Shown here: piece by piece, positions 56,801 to 64,000 of the stretch
Layout: each line of letters opens with the position of its first letter
Position numbering within the stretch: the first letter of the stretch is position 1
From: JACXTP01 sp963827905
GTDB lineage: Archaea > Thermoplasmatota > Thermoplasmata > Methanomassiliicoccales > UBA472
Direction of reading: 5' to 3'
Assembly: GCA_963827905.1 (NCBI GenBank)
Contig: CAWHCB010000007.1
Location: forward strand, 310,001-374,000
DNA: 64,000 nucleotides
Translations under genes and position numbers: made by a program
The notes under the pieces: model-generated
What the model saw: only the letters and a program-made list of their open reading frames with translations
The model's database searches: none
Told to the model about the DNA's origin: nothing

Positions 56801-57980
56801 TCACAGCCTTCTCAGCACCATGCTGACGGCGTTCCCTCCGCCCAAGCACAGCGTGGCCAGGCCAGTGTTGCGATTTCGGTCCTGCAGCGCGTATAGCAGG
56901 GTGGTGAGGACGCGCGCCCCGCTGCATCCGATCGGATGGCCCAGGGCCACGGCGCCGCCGTTCACGTTGAACCGGTCGTCCAGGACCCCCAGCTCCTTTC
57001 TCACCGCCACCGACGCCGTGGCGAAGGCCTCGTTGTGCTCGAAGAGGTCCACCTGATCGATGGACATGCTCAGCCTTTTGAGCAGCTCCCTGGTCGTGGG
57101 TATGGGCGCCTCCATGATCCACTCGGGCCTCGTCCCTCCGGTGTGGTAGCCCACGATCTCGGCCAGGGGGCGATGCCCGTTCTCCTCCGCCCAGCGTCTG
57201 GACGCCACCACGATCGCAGAGGCCCCGTCGCTCAGTTGCGAGGCGTTCCCCGCCGTGACCACCCCTTTCTCCCGGAAGGCCGGCTTCAATTTCGCCAGCG
57301 TCTCCATGGTCGTGTCCGCCCTTATCCCTTCGTCGGCCTTGAACACCATGTCGCCCTTCTTGGAGCGGATGACATAGGGGACGATCTCCTTCTCGAACTT
57401 GCCGTTGATGGTGGCGGCATGGGCCTTCATGTGGCTCTCGAAGGAGAGCCGGTCCGCCTGCTCCCTGGTCACGTGGAAACGCTCCGCGCATATCTCCGCG
57501 GTGTGCCCCATGTGCATGTCGTTGAAACTGTCCCACAGGCCATCGTTGACCATGTGGTCTATGATCTTGTTGTCATTGAGGCGGTAGCCAAAGCGGGCCT
57601 CCTTCAGTAGATAGGGGGCCTGGTTCATGTTCTCCATGCCGCCAGCCACGACCACCTCGTGCTCGCCCGCCTTGATGGCGTTGGCGGCCAGCATGACCGC
57701 CTTCATCCCTGAGCCGCAGACCTTGTTGATGGTCAAGGCGCCCACCTCGTACGGGATGCCGCCGCGGACGGCGGCCTGGCGCGCCGGGTTCTGGCCTAGG
57801 GAGGCCTGCAGCACATTGCCCATGATGCATTCATGGACCTGGGCCGGGGTCAATGCCCGCCCTCTTGATCGCCTCTCCCACCACCAGACCGCCCAGCTCC
57901 TGCGCCGGGACGTCCTTCAAGGTGCCTCCGAACTTGCCGATGGCGGTGCGGACCGCGCTTAGGATGACCACATCGTGCAT
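56801..57980 (-). CDS. Acetyl-CoA acetyltransferase (thiolase; frameshifted)
   Basis: The protein starts MHDVVILSAVRTAIGKFGGTLKDVPAQELG. After one extra A near 57,850 it continues VHECIMGNVLQASLGQNPAR and NKVCGSGMKAVMLAANAI, with the nucleophilic Cys. HNEAFATASVAVRKEL, NVNGGAVALGHPIGCSGAR (catalytic His) and LATLCLGGGNAVSMVL (second catalytic Cys) are all present. About 393 residues, the normal thiolase length. It forms or cleaves acetoacetyl-CoA. No HMG-CoA synthase or DUF35 partner is adjacent, so a mevalonate role is not shown by context. Confidence 0.93.
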
Positions 57981-58059
57981 TGAAACCCACCTCTTCTGAA
58001 TGCTATGCTCCGAGCAAAAATCCTTGGAATATAAATTATTGTCGATGTTTGACAACGAC

Positions 58060-59382
58060 TTAAAGCGTAATGGAGCGGCCTTCGAGACCGACGCGCTTCA
58101 AAGGTTTGCTCAAATGTCTCCGGGCGCAGACCGGCGGCTCATACCAACCTGGGGCGATGGTCCGTGTCTCCACCGCATAGGTCGCTTGGTCCTCTCCCGC
58201 CCGTCTCCCACATCTGCGGCACCTGTAACCAGCCTGCCGCCCCAACGATTGCATGCTCTTACCGCAGTCAGGACACATGGGGTTCGATGTCTTCTTGCGC
58301 GCGGGGGCCAAGGACAGCACCTCGATCTTCTCCACGTTGAGGGTCCTGGGCTCGGCCCTGAGCTCTCCCAGCGCCCTGATCTTGTCCCCTGGCCGCAGAC
58401 CGCGCGCCACCTCGCGGAACGACTTCGAAGGCTCGTAGAACGTCATGTCCAGGGGCTTCTCCCCTCGGGTCAGGGTGCGCAGGACCACGTGGCCGCCGAC
58501 CAGGGTGGTCGCTTCGGACGCCACCGTGGCCTCCACCTCATAGGAGCGGTCCGGTACGAGCTCCCTCCACCTTTTTATGATGTGGTCGTCCGTGCCCTGG
58601 TTGCTCAGGAATGTGACCCATCGGTCGATGGGCTCGGATGATATCTGGCGCATGGCGGGTGCAAGGTCGTACGGGTCGTCCCCCCTTATCCCGAAGAGGA
58701 CCGGACAGGGGGTGTGCGGGGCGATGGCGCGGTGATTTACCGTGATATCGAAGTTGTTGAAGGTCGTGGGGTGGCATCGGTCCATCTCCTGGATCGATTC
58801 GTCTGTGATCGTTCGGGGTTGGCCCCACCTTTCCTTGGCCCGGTAGGTTATCACCTCATAGGTATGGTCCATGGGCCTCCAGGCCATCGCGGCCGTGGCG
58901 CCGATGACGCCTCGTCCTCCGGACATGGTGAAGGTGTGCGCCCCGATCCGATGTAGCTCCTTGTCCACATCGTCCTTGGCGACGATGTCTCTGACCGCCC
59001 TCCAATAGAACCTTTGCGAGGGGCGATTGGATGACACGACCAGGCCAGGGCTGGCATCGTCCCGCACCTGGGACCATCTTTCGATCAGGGCGGAGCAGCG
59101 CCCCATGATCGTCTCGGGGTCCACCTCGCCTTCCTCTCTGGGGTAACAGAAATAGGGTGTGCCTCGGATCACTCCGACCGAGGTGGCCTGTCCCCGCCCA
59201 TGGCCGAACCGCAGACATAATGCCGCGTTCCCCCTGGTCTTCCAAGGGACGGCGGGGTTGAGGCGGACCAGTCGGGGCATGCCAATGAGGTCCAGGTCGC
59301 GAAGGGCATCTATGATCTCCGTGGCAAGGAACGTGGTGCACATCCACTCCTTGGAATCGGTATCATCGAAGGCGACGAACAT
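58060..59382 (-). CDS. tiaS: tRNA(Ile2) 2-agmatinylcytidine synthetase TiaS
   Basis: TiaS attaches agmatine to C34 of the CAU-anticodon tRNA-Ile so that it reads AUA. The 440-residue protein is unbroken. It opens MFVAFDDTDSKEWMCTTFLA, the family's conserved DDTDS motif. PWKTRGNAALCLRFG, GRCSALIERWS, GGRGVIGATAAMAW, HTPCPVLFGIRGDDP, an OB-fold (VVLRTLTRGEKPLDMTFYEP) and a C-terminal zinc ribbon (CPDCGKSMQSLGRQAGYRCRRCG) follow. The length and domain order are as expected for archaea. Confidence 0.94.
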   Translation of the reverse strand: MFVAFDDTDSKEWMCTTFLATEIIDALRDLDLIGMPRLVRLNPAVPWKTRGNAALCLRFGHGRGQATSVGVIRGTPYFCYPREEGEVDPETIMGRCSALIERWSQVRDDASPGLVVSSNRPSQRFYWRAVRDIVAKDDVDKELHRIGAHTFTMSGGRGVIGATAAMAWRPMDHTYEVITYRAKERWGQPRTITDESIQEMDRCHPTTFNNFDITVNHRAIAPHTPCPVLFGIRGDDPYDLAPAMRQISSEPIDRWVTFLSNQGTDDHIIKRWRELVPDRSYEVEATVASEATTLVGGHVVLRTLTRGEKPLDMTFYEPSKSFREVARGLRPGDKIRALGELRAEPRTLNVEKIEVLSLAPARKKTSNPMCPDCGKSMQSLGRQAGYRCRRCGRRAGEDQATYAVETRTIAPGWYEPPVCARRHLSKPLKRVGLEGRSITL

Positions 59383-59435
59383 CTCAGGTCCTGCTCAGGC
59401 TAGGGATGATATTTAACCCTACCGAGCCTGGATGT

Positions 59436-59821
59436 TCAGGATAGGAGCTCTAGCCTCTCGACGAAGATCATGCCGGGGGATCCCTCGGCGGTCCTCCCCC
59501 ATATCCTGAGGGGGTGAGGATACTCCATCTGACTGGGATAGGTGCCGTGGGGGCAGAACGCCTTCCATGTGGTGTCATCGCTGTCTTTGATCTCCAACAT
59601 CAACCCCTTGGCGCCTTCGGAACCCTTGGTGGCGGTGCAATAGACCTCGACCTCCTCACCTGGTTCCAGCTGCGAGAATTGAGCGGTGGGCTCGGCCCCG
59701 AAATCAGAGACCAGGACCAGAGCGAGCACCGAGAACGACGGCGAGCACGCATAGCGGCCCGAGCGGGACTGGCCTTGACATGGGCGGTGGTTCGGCGCAA
59801 GGGGTCGATGGTTTTTACCAT
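59436..59821 (-). CDS. Membrane-anchored OB-fold-like small protein (frameshifted)
   Basis: The start MVKTIDPLRRTTAHVKASPAR leads, after two apparent indels near 59,740, into a hydrophobic helix (RVLAVVLSVLALVLVSDFG). It is followed by a beta-rich domain (LEPGEEVEVYCTATKGSEGA, KGLMLEIKDSDDTTWKAFCP, HPLRIWGRTAEGSPGMIFVE) that looks like an OB fold. About 128 residues. A TATA-like TATAGAATATTTT lies near 59,850 in the spacer shared with the divergent gene, giving a nearly leaderless message. Function is unknown. Confidence 0.65.
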
Positions 59822-59883
59822 TGCATTTAGCCTCGATCCCCTCTACTAAAATATTCTATACCAAAAATTCGTTGTGGCAGGAC

Positions 59884-60237
59884 ATGAGCAGACCGGTGAC
59901 AGTTCAGTACGTCGTACCGTTCTCAATCAGCTTTTTGGCGGCGGGGTTGGTCATCACAGGCCTTTCCCTATATGACCTAATCGAGGATGCTGACCTGTTC
60001 GGTCTCGGTGGGTGGTGGTTCTACCTGTTGGTCATAGGCATCATCATGGCATTGGTCGGGTTCTTCTACCTCTATGCCTACCTCAACCGCGTCAACAAGT
60101 TCAAGAAATTGATGGCTGAGAAAAGCAAGAAAGAGTTCGTCACCAACCTGGACGAGCTCGAGTACACTGCTTGGAGATTGCCCAAGAGCTATGAGGACAA
60201 GGTCGCGGAGAAGAAGAAAGAGTTTGGGGTGAAGTGA
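59884..60237 (+). CDS. Small two-helix membrane protein
   Basis: The 117-residue protein starts MSRPVTVQYVVPFSISFLAA. Two membrane helices (residues about 10-30 and 42-66, WWFYLLVIGIIMALVGFFYL) are followed by a basic cytosolic tail (NKFKKLMAEKSKKEF, YEDKVAEKKKEFGVK). ATG 59884 follows GGCAGGAC. Small proteins of this layout occur in other Thermoplasmata, but I cannot name a function. It is unbroken and convergent with hflX. Confidence 0.7.
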   Translation: MSRPVTVQYVVPFSISFLAAGLVITGLSLYDLIEDADLFGLGGWWFYLLVIGIIMALVGFFYLYAYLNRVNKFKKLMAEKSKKEFVTNLDELEYTAWRLPKSYEDKVAEKKKEFGVK

Positions 60238-60271
60238 GGGGGACCCCTACATTTCCGATGGAACGTCCTTT

Positions 60272-61543
60272 TCACGGCGGTCCGTCCTTCGTCCCCTTTA
60301 TCGTCCCTTTGACCTGAACCACCTTCTCGGAAATGGTGGTCAGGTCCTTCTCATGCAGAAGGATGTCCATCTGGATGGAGTCGCCATAGTCGATGGATAT
60401 CACATCGGCCATCTCGAAGATGTATGAGATTATCGAATGGGAAGGGGCATCGTTCGGTAATGTCACGGTCAACGAAAGCGTCCTTCGGAACTGCTCCCCA
60501 ATGACCGATACCAGTTGTTCCATCCCTTCTCCTGACCTTGCGGAAACGAAGACAATGGGAGAATCAGGAAAGTGACGATGCGCCATTTCCTCTAGAAGGA
60601 TTTTGGCATTTTTATTTAATAATTTATCTATTTTATTAAAGATTATTATTATGTCGTTAGAGACGACCTGTGGGGTCAGGATGTCCTTGGATGTGGATAG
60701 GCGTTCCTCGATACGTTCCAGATCATCACCGCTATCCACCACCAAGAGCACAAGGTCAGAATTGAATATCTCCTCTATCGTGGTCCTGAACGATTCGATC
60801 ATGAAGTGAGGCAGGTCTCTCAGGAACCCGATGGTATCTGTGATAAGGATCGATCTGGAGCCCTTCATCCTCCTGGTGGTGGTAGATAAGGTCGAGAACA
60901 TCCTATCCTCGATCAACACCTCCTCACCGGTCAAAGCCCTCATCAAGGACGACTTCCCAGCATTGGTGTAACCGGCAAGGGAGACCACCGAGAAACCCCC
61001 TCTAACCCGATGCTTCCTCCTGGTCCCAGAGTCTCTCCTTATCTCCGCCAGCTCATCATCTATGGCCTTGATCCGGGACTTGACCAGGTCATAATAGACA
61101 TCGATGGCGTACTCGCCCCCTCCCATGAAACCAGGGTGCTCCCCGCTCTTGGCGTTATGGATCCACTCTTTCAAAAGGGGCGTTTCGTAGCGCAACCTTG
61201 CCTTCTCCACCTGCAGACGCGCCTCCCGACTGTTGGCCCGGGTGGAGAAAATATCCAGGATCAACCTGACCCGATCTACGCAGACGACCTTGAACTGACT
61301 CTCCAAATTGTAATGGTGGGATGGCTTCGCCTCTCCGTTCAGGATGATGGCCTCCACCGGCCTCTCTTCCTGAAGGCTCTTCAGCTCCTTCACCTTCCCC
61401 CTTCCTAGGAACGTGTTCGGGTCCGGCCTCTGTCGCTTCTGGGTCATGACATAGATGATGTCATATCCCGCTGTGTTGGCCAGCTCCTCTATCTCTTCCA
61501 CATCATGATTCAAACTGAGCAGGACCGCGTTCTTTTTCGACAT
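60272..61543 (-). CDS. hflX: HflX-family ribosome-associated GTPase
   Basis: The 423-residue protein has the HflX N-terminal domain (ELANTAGYDIIYVMTQKRQR, PDPNTFLGRGKVKELKSL), a coiled-coil linker (RLQVEKARLRYETPLLKEW, GGGEYAIDVYYDLV) and a G domain. The G domain shows G1 AGYTNAGKSSLM, switch I FSTLSTTTRR, G3 DTIGFLRDLPHFMIESF and G4 IIFNKIDKL. HflX splits or rescues stalled ribosomes in known members. The open frame extends 57 codons further upstream, but that stretch looks non-coding. ATG 61543 (MSKKNAVLLSLNHDVEE) aligns with family starts. It is unbroken. Confidence 0.92.
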   Translation of the reverse strand: MSKKNAVLLSLNHDVEEIEELANTAGYDIIYVMTQKRQRPDPNTFLGRGKVKELKSLQEERPVEAIILNGEAKPSHHYNLESQFKVVCVDRVRLILDIFSTRANSREARLQVEKARLRYETPLLKEWIHNAKSGEHPGFMGGGEYAIDVYYDLVKSRIKAIDDELAEIRRDSGTRRKHRVRGGFSVVSLAGYTNAGKSSLMRALTGEEVLIEDRMFSTLSTTTRRMKGSRSILITDTIGFLRDLPHFMIESFRTTIEEIFNSDLVLLVVDSGDDLERIEERLSTSKDILTPQVVSNDIIIIFNKIDKLLNKNAKILLEEMAHRHFPDSPIVFVSARSGEGMEQLVSVIGEQFRRTLSLTVTLPNDAPSHSIISYIFEMADVISIDYGDSIQMDILLHEKDLTTISEKVVQVKGTIKGTKDGPP

Positions 61544-61621
61544 AGGTACTATATCCTCAAGGACAACGACCCGACATGGTCTTAACTGCTTGATTATACC
61601 TCGTGGGATCGAGAGGCGACA

Positions 61622-61762
61622 ACTGCAGTGGAAATGGAGGGGTGTGGGTTTGCCAACGAACCATTGCCCACCCCGACGTTTCCTGTCCAATTCGCCATCT
61701 AAGATAAAAGTCACTTATTTATTGAGGTATGCCCTACCTTGAAATTCGCACCATTTCTCCAC
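61622..61762. other. ORB-like repeats in the hflX-cdc6 spacer, candidate origin
   Basis: Three strings in the 277-base spacer resemble origin recognition boxes: CTGCAGTGGAAATGGAGGGG (plus, from 61623), ACAGGAAACGTCGGGGTGGG (minus, 61668-61687) and the weaker ACTGTGGAGAAATGGTGCG (minus, about 61745-61763). An AT-rich patch (AAAAGTCACTTATTTATTGA) lies between the last two. Archaeal origins commonly lie next to orc1/cdc6 and carry such inverted boxes around an AT-rich unwinding element. Confidence 0.5.
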
Positions 61763-61820
61763 AGTTAAAATGTCGAATTGGAGCGTCACTCTTCATCAAC
61801 CATCCAAGAGGGGGGATACT

Positions 61821-63059
61821 ATGGAAACCAGCGTGTTCGACGCGCACCTAAACCGTAAACAGATATTCAAGAAGAACAATCGAGAGATACTACGCCCCTC
61901 CTACCTACCTGACGTTCTACCCCATCGTAACGACCAGATCCATTCCTTGGCTTCGATCCTGGTGCCGGCCCTGAAGGGGGAGCGCCCATCCAACATCCTT
62001 ATTTTCGGGAAGACCGGGACCGGGAAGACCGCCTGCGTCAAGTACATCGGCAACGAGGTGAAGAAGGCCGACGGGGATAGGAACCGGGTCACGTTCATCT
62101 ACATGAACTGCGAGGTGGTCGACACATCCTATGGTGTTCTGCAGAACATAGGCAACCAGTTCGTCCAGGATTTCGAGCAGCGCATACCCTTCACAGGATT
62201 GAGCATCACCCAGGTCTATACATTGCTCCGTGACAAGCTGGATGAGCAGAACCGCATCATCCTCATCGCCCTGGACGAGATAGACAAGTTGGTCTACAAA
62301 TCTGGGGACGACGTCCTATATCATCTTTCCAAGATCAACGACGACCTCAAGAATGCCCGGGTGTCGGTCATCGGCATATCCAACGACCTCCTTTTCACCG
62401 ATCTCCTCGACCCACGGGTGAAGTCCCGATTGGAGGGAGAGAAGATGGTGTTCCCACCCTATAACGCCGACCAGCTTCAGGACATCTTGAAGCAGAGGGC
62501 GGCCTTGGCGTTCGATGAGCACGTGCTCGAGCCCGGTGTGATCCCGCTTTGCGCTGCGTTGGCGGCTCAGGAACATGGGGATGCCCGCAAGGCGCTGGAC
62601 CTGTTGCGGATATCCGGTGAGATCGCTGAGCGGGAGAACTCCGACAAGGTGGCCGACGTACATGTTTACAAGGCCAAGAACAAGATGGAGCTGGACTGCG
62701 TCTCCGAGGCGGTGCGCACCCTGCCCACCCAGTCCAAGATGGTGTTGATGTGCATCATCCTCAACGAGGAGAAGGGCGAGGAGAGGCTGACCACGGGCGA
62801 GGTCTATGAGACCTACCGCTTCATGGCCCGTCAGCTTGGCATGTCCCCTCTCACCCAGCGCCGAATCACCGACCTCATCTCCGAGCTGGACATGATGGGC
62901 ATCATCCATGCCAAGGTGAAGTCCTTCGGCAGGGGAGGCCGAACCAAGGAGATCGACCTCAGTGTGCCCTTGGATGAGACGAAGAAGGTCCTGGAGGAGG
63001 ACGAGGTCTTCCAGGAGCTGAAGAACTTCAAGCCGAAGAACCAGACGACGCTTATCTGA
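61821..63059 (+). CDS. cdc6: Orc1/Cdc6 origin-recognition initiator
   Basis: The protein (412 residues from this start) is the archaeal initiator that binds origins and loads MCM. It opens METSVFDAHLNRKQIFKKNN, has Walker A FGKTGTGKTACVKY, Walker B LIALDEIDKL, sensor 1 VSVIGISNDL, the ISM-region DPRVKSRLEGEKMVFPPY and sensor 2 HGDARKALDLLR. A C-terminal winged helix (TTGEVYETYRFMARQLGMSP, LTQRRITDLISELDMMGIIH) completes it. ATG 61821 is favoured over ATG 61770: AGAGGGGGG lies just upstream, and the TATA-like AGTTAAAAT at 61,762 would put the transcript start downstream of 61770. It is unbroken. Confidence 0.94.
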   Translation: METSVFDAHLNRKQIFKKNNREILRPSYLPDVLPHRNDQIHSLASILVPALKGERPSNILIFGKTGTGKTACVKYIGNEVKKADGDRNRVTFIYMNCEVVDTSYGVLQNIGNQFVQDFEQRIPFTGLSITQVYTLLRDKLDEQNRIILIALDEIDKLVYKSGDDVLYHLSKINDDLKNARVSVIGISNDLLFTDLLDPRVKSRLEGEKMVFPPYNADQLQDILKQRAALAFDEHVLEPGVIPLCAALAAQEHGDARKALDLLRISGEIAERENSDKVADVHVYKAKNKMELDCVSEAVRTLPTQSKMVLMCIILNEEKGEERLTTGEVYETYRFMARQLGMSPLTQRRITDLISELDMMGIIHAKVKSFGRGGRTKEIDLSVPLDETKKVLEEDEVFQELKNFKPKNQTTLI

Positions 63060-63068
63060 ACCAAAGGC

Positions 63069-64000
63069 TCATTTCTTCCCGTCGTCCGTGTCCTTGGGCT
63101 TCTTCTCGTCCCTTTCCACCACCACTTCCTTGGGCGGGGGACTTCGGTTCTCCTTGCGCAATGGTGCGAAAGGGTCCTTGCCCTTGCGACGGAAGTAGAT
63201 CTCCAGCAAATCGACCGAGATCGGTATGATGATTATCAGGGCGATGCAGACGAAGAGGTTGGTCCAGCTGTTGGCCGGAACGCCGGGGCCATATGGTGTG
63301 TACTGGCCGCCCACCCAGAGCTTGAGGAGCCCGAACCAGGGGATCTCGACCTTGGCCACCCCGACCACCCAGTCACCCTCTATCAGCTCCCGGCAGATGG
63401 GCACCTGGGGGTTCTGGTCGATGAGGTCGTTGTGGTCCCCCTTGGTGATGAAGCCACCATGCTCAAAGACCAGGAGGGCACCTAGGTCGACCCGGATGAA
63501 CTGGGAGCGATATCCGACGTCGTAGAGCTCGAGCACGCCGCCCAGCCCCCACCATTGGCCATCCTGGATCCCATTATGGGACCAGAGTGATTGAGGGTAG
63601 TCTGCCAAGGATGGTACGTCGAACGTACTGGTGCTTGAGTTATAGACCAACTTCCACGATGGCTCGATGGATGACCGGGGTGGAGTCCTCCTGGCCATAC
63701 CTGAGGTATACCACCACGTCTCCATAGTCGCCGAACTTGCGATAGTGGTCCTCGTAACCTTCCACATAGGTGACCACCGAACTTTGGTCCCTGACGATGA
63801 CCAGGTCACCAGTGTCGATCACGCCGATGAAGCTCCGCTCGCTGGAGTGGGCCATGCTGCCCGACTCGACCACCACCATCGGGGGCCAGACCCCGCTGTA
63901 GAGGTATAGCCCAGCAAAGATGGCCAAAAGCACGATGATGGCCGCAAGGAAGGCGAGGACCTCTTTCTTCCACCCCTTCCCCTTGTCCTCTCCACCGCTC
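63069..64000 (-). CDS. Signal peptidase I, archaeal S26B type (5' end outside window; frameshifted)
   Basis: The frame is open to the window edge, so the N-terminus is missing. A basic segment and membrane helix (VLAFLAAIIVLLAIFAGLYL) lead to the catalytic VVVESGSMAHSS (nucleophilic Ser). GDLVIVRDQ, GDVVVYLRYG and TPVIHRAIVE (catalytic His) follow. After one extra G near 63,653 come GGFITKGDHNDLID (Asp) and a C-terminal region with a second membrane helix (NLFVCIALIIIIPISVDLLE) and a charged tail. Having His and no Lys in place of the bacterial general base marks the archaeal/eukaryotic Sec11 type, which removes signal peptides at the outer membrane face. Confidence 0.88.

Noticed and set aside
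61544..61714. 57-residue N-terminal extension of HflX
   Set aside because: The added sequence is not HflX-like and would run through the ORB-like boxes; ATG 61543 aligns with family starts.
1..64000. Programmed frameshifting or mass pseudogenisation
   Set aside because: Breaks occur at unrelated sites without slippery sequences in common, and in essential single-copy genes; sequencing error is simpler.
1..64000. CRISPR arrays, rRNA genes, insertion sequences
   Set aside because: No regularly spaced direct repeats, rRNA-like sequence or transposase was seen; the only mobile sequences found are the inteins.

Overview
The window looks like a GC-rich archaeal chromosome segment, most likely from the Thermoplasmatota (Methanomassiliicoccales or a relative). 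The evidence is archaeal information-processing genes (MCM, Orc1/Cdc6, PriS, NMD3, TiaS, Tsr3, ribosomal LX / prefoldin alpha / FtsY, archaeal signal peptidase), type IV pilin-like leaders, DUF835 and many zinc-ribbon proteins, together with a bacterial-type gyrase and ThiC. No methanogenesis or other lineage-defining operon is present, so the family-level placement is inference.

Layout. 1-9.5 kb: the end of a type II/IV secretion ATPase, a DUF998-like membrane protein, a giant (~1,945 aa) surface protein with CARDB repeats and cytosolic zinc ribbons, a coiled-coil/zinc-ribbon protein and a KaiC-like ATPase. 9.5-14.1 kb: gyrB-gyrA, divergent from thiC. 14.4-24 kb: thiC, a PH-like/zinc-ribbon protein, tRNA-Thr(CGT) with an insertion in its D arm, a DUF835 protein, a zinc-ribbon protein, a TIM-barrel endonuclease, an adenosine-specific kinase, a methyltransferase, an 8-oxoguanine glycosylase, an HTH regulator and thiM-thiE. 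24-35 kb: a very long Lhr helicase, an unknown protein, a cupredoxin, a surface protein, two-subunit fumarate hydratase and an ABC exporter. 35-42 kb: a zinc-ribbon membrane protein, NMD3, DUF424, MCM with three inteins, a candidate replication origin, Tsr3 and an arsenate-reductase/phosphatase. 42-50 kb: two pilin-like proteins, a KaiC-like pair, an Hps-RraA fusion, a PHP phosphoesterase, HtpX and a sugar-nucleotide epimerase. 50-64 kb: PriS, membrane proteins, radical SAM, LX-pfdA-ftsY, an M20 peptidase, thiolase, TiaS, HflX, Cdc6 with ORB-like repeats upstream, and a signal peptidase cut by the window edge.

Replication genes are concentrated here (gyrase, MCM, PriS, Cdc6). ORB-like elements lie beside both mcm and cdc6, so the segment may hold or flank an origin.

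About half the genes, including essential single-copy ones (gyrA, gyrB, mcm, priS, ftsY, nmd3), are interrupted by frameshifts. Most are repaired by removing one inserted base. This is best explained by sequencing or assembly error, not gene decay. For interrupted genes I give the span of the reconstructed gene and name the break points. Coordinates of ends next to a break are approximate.
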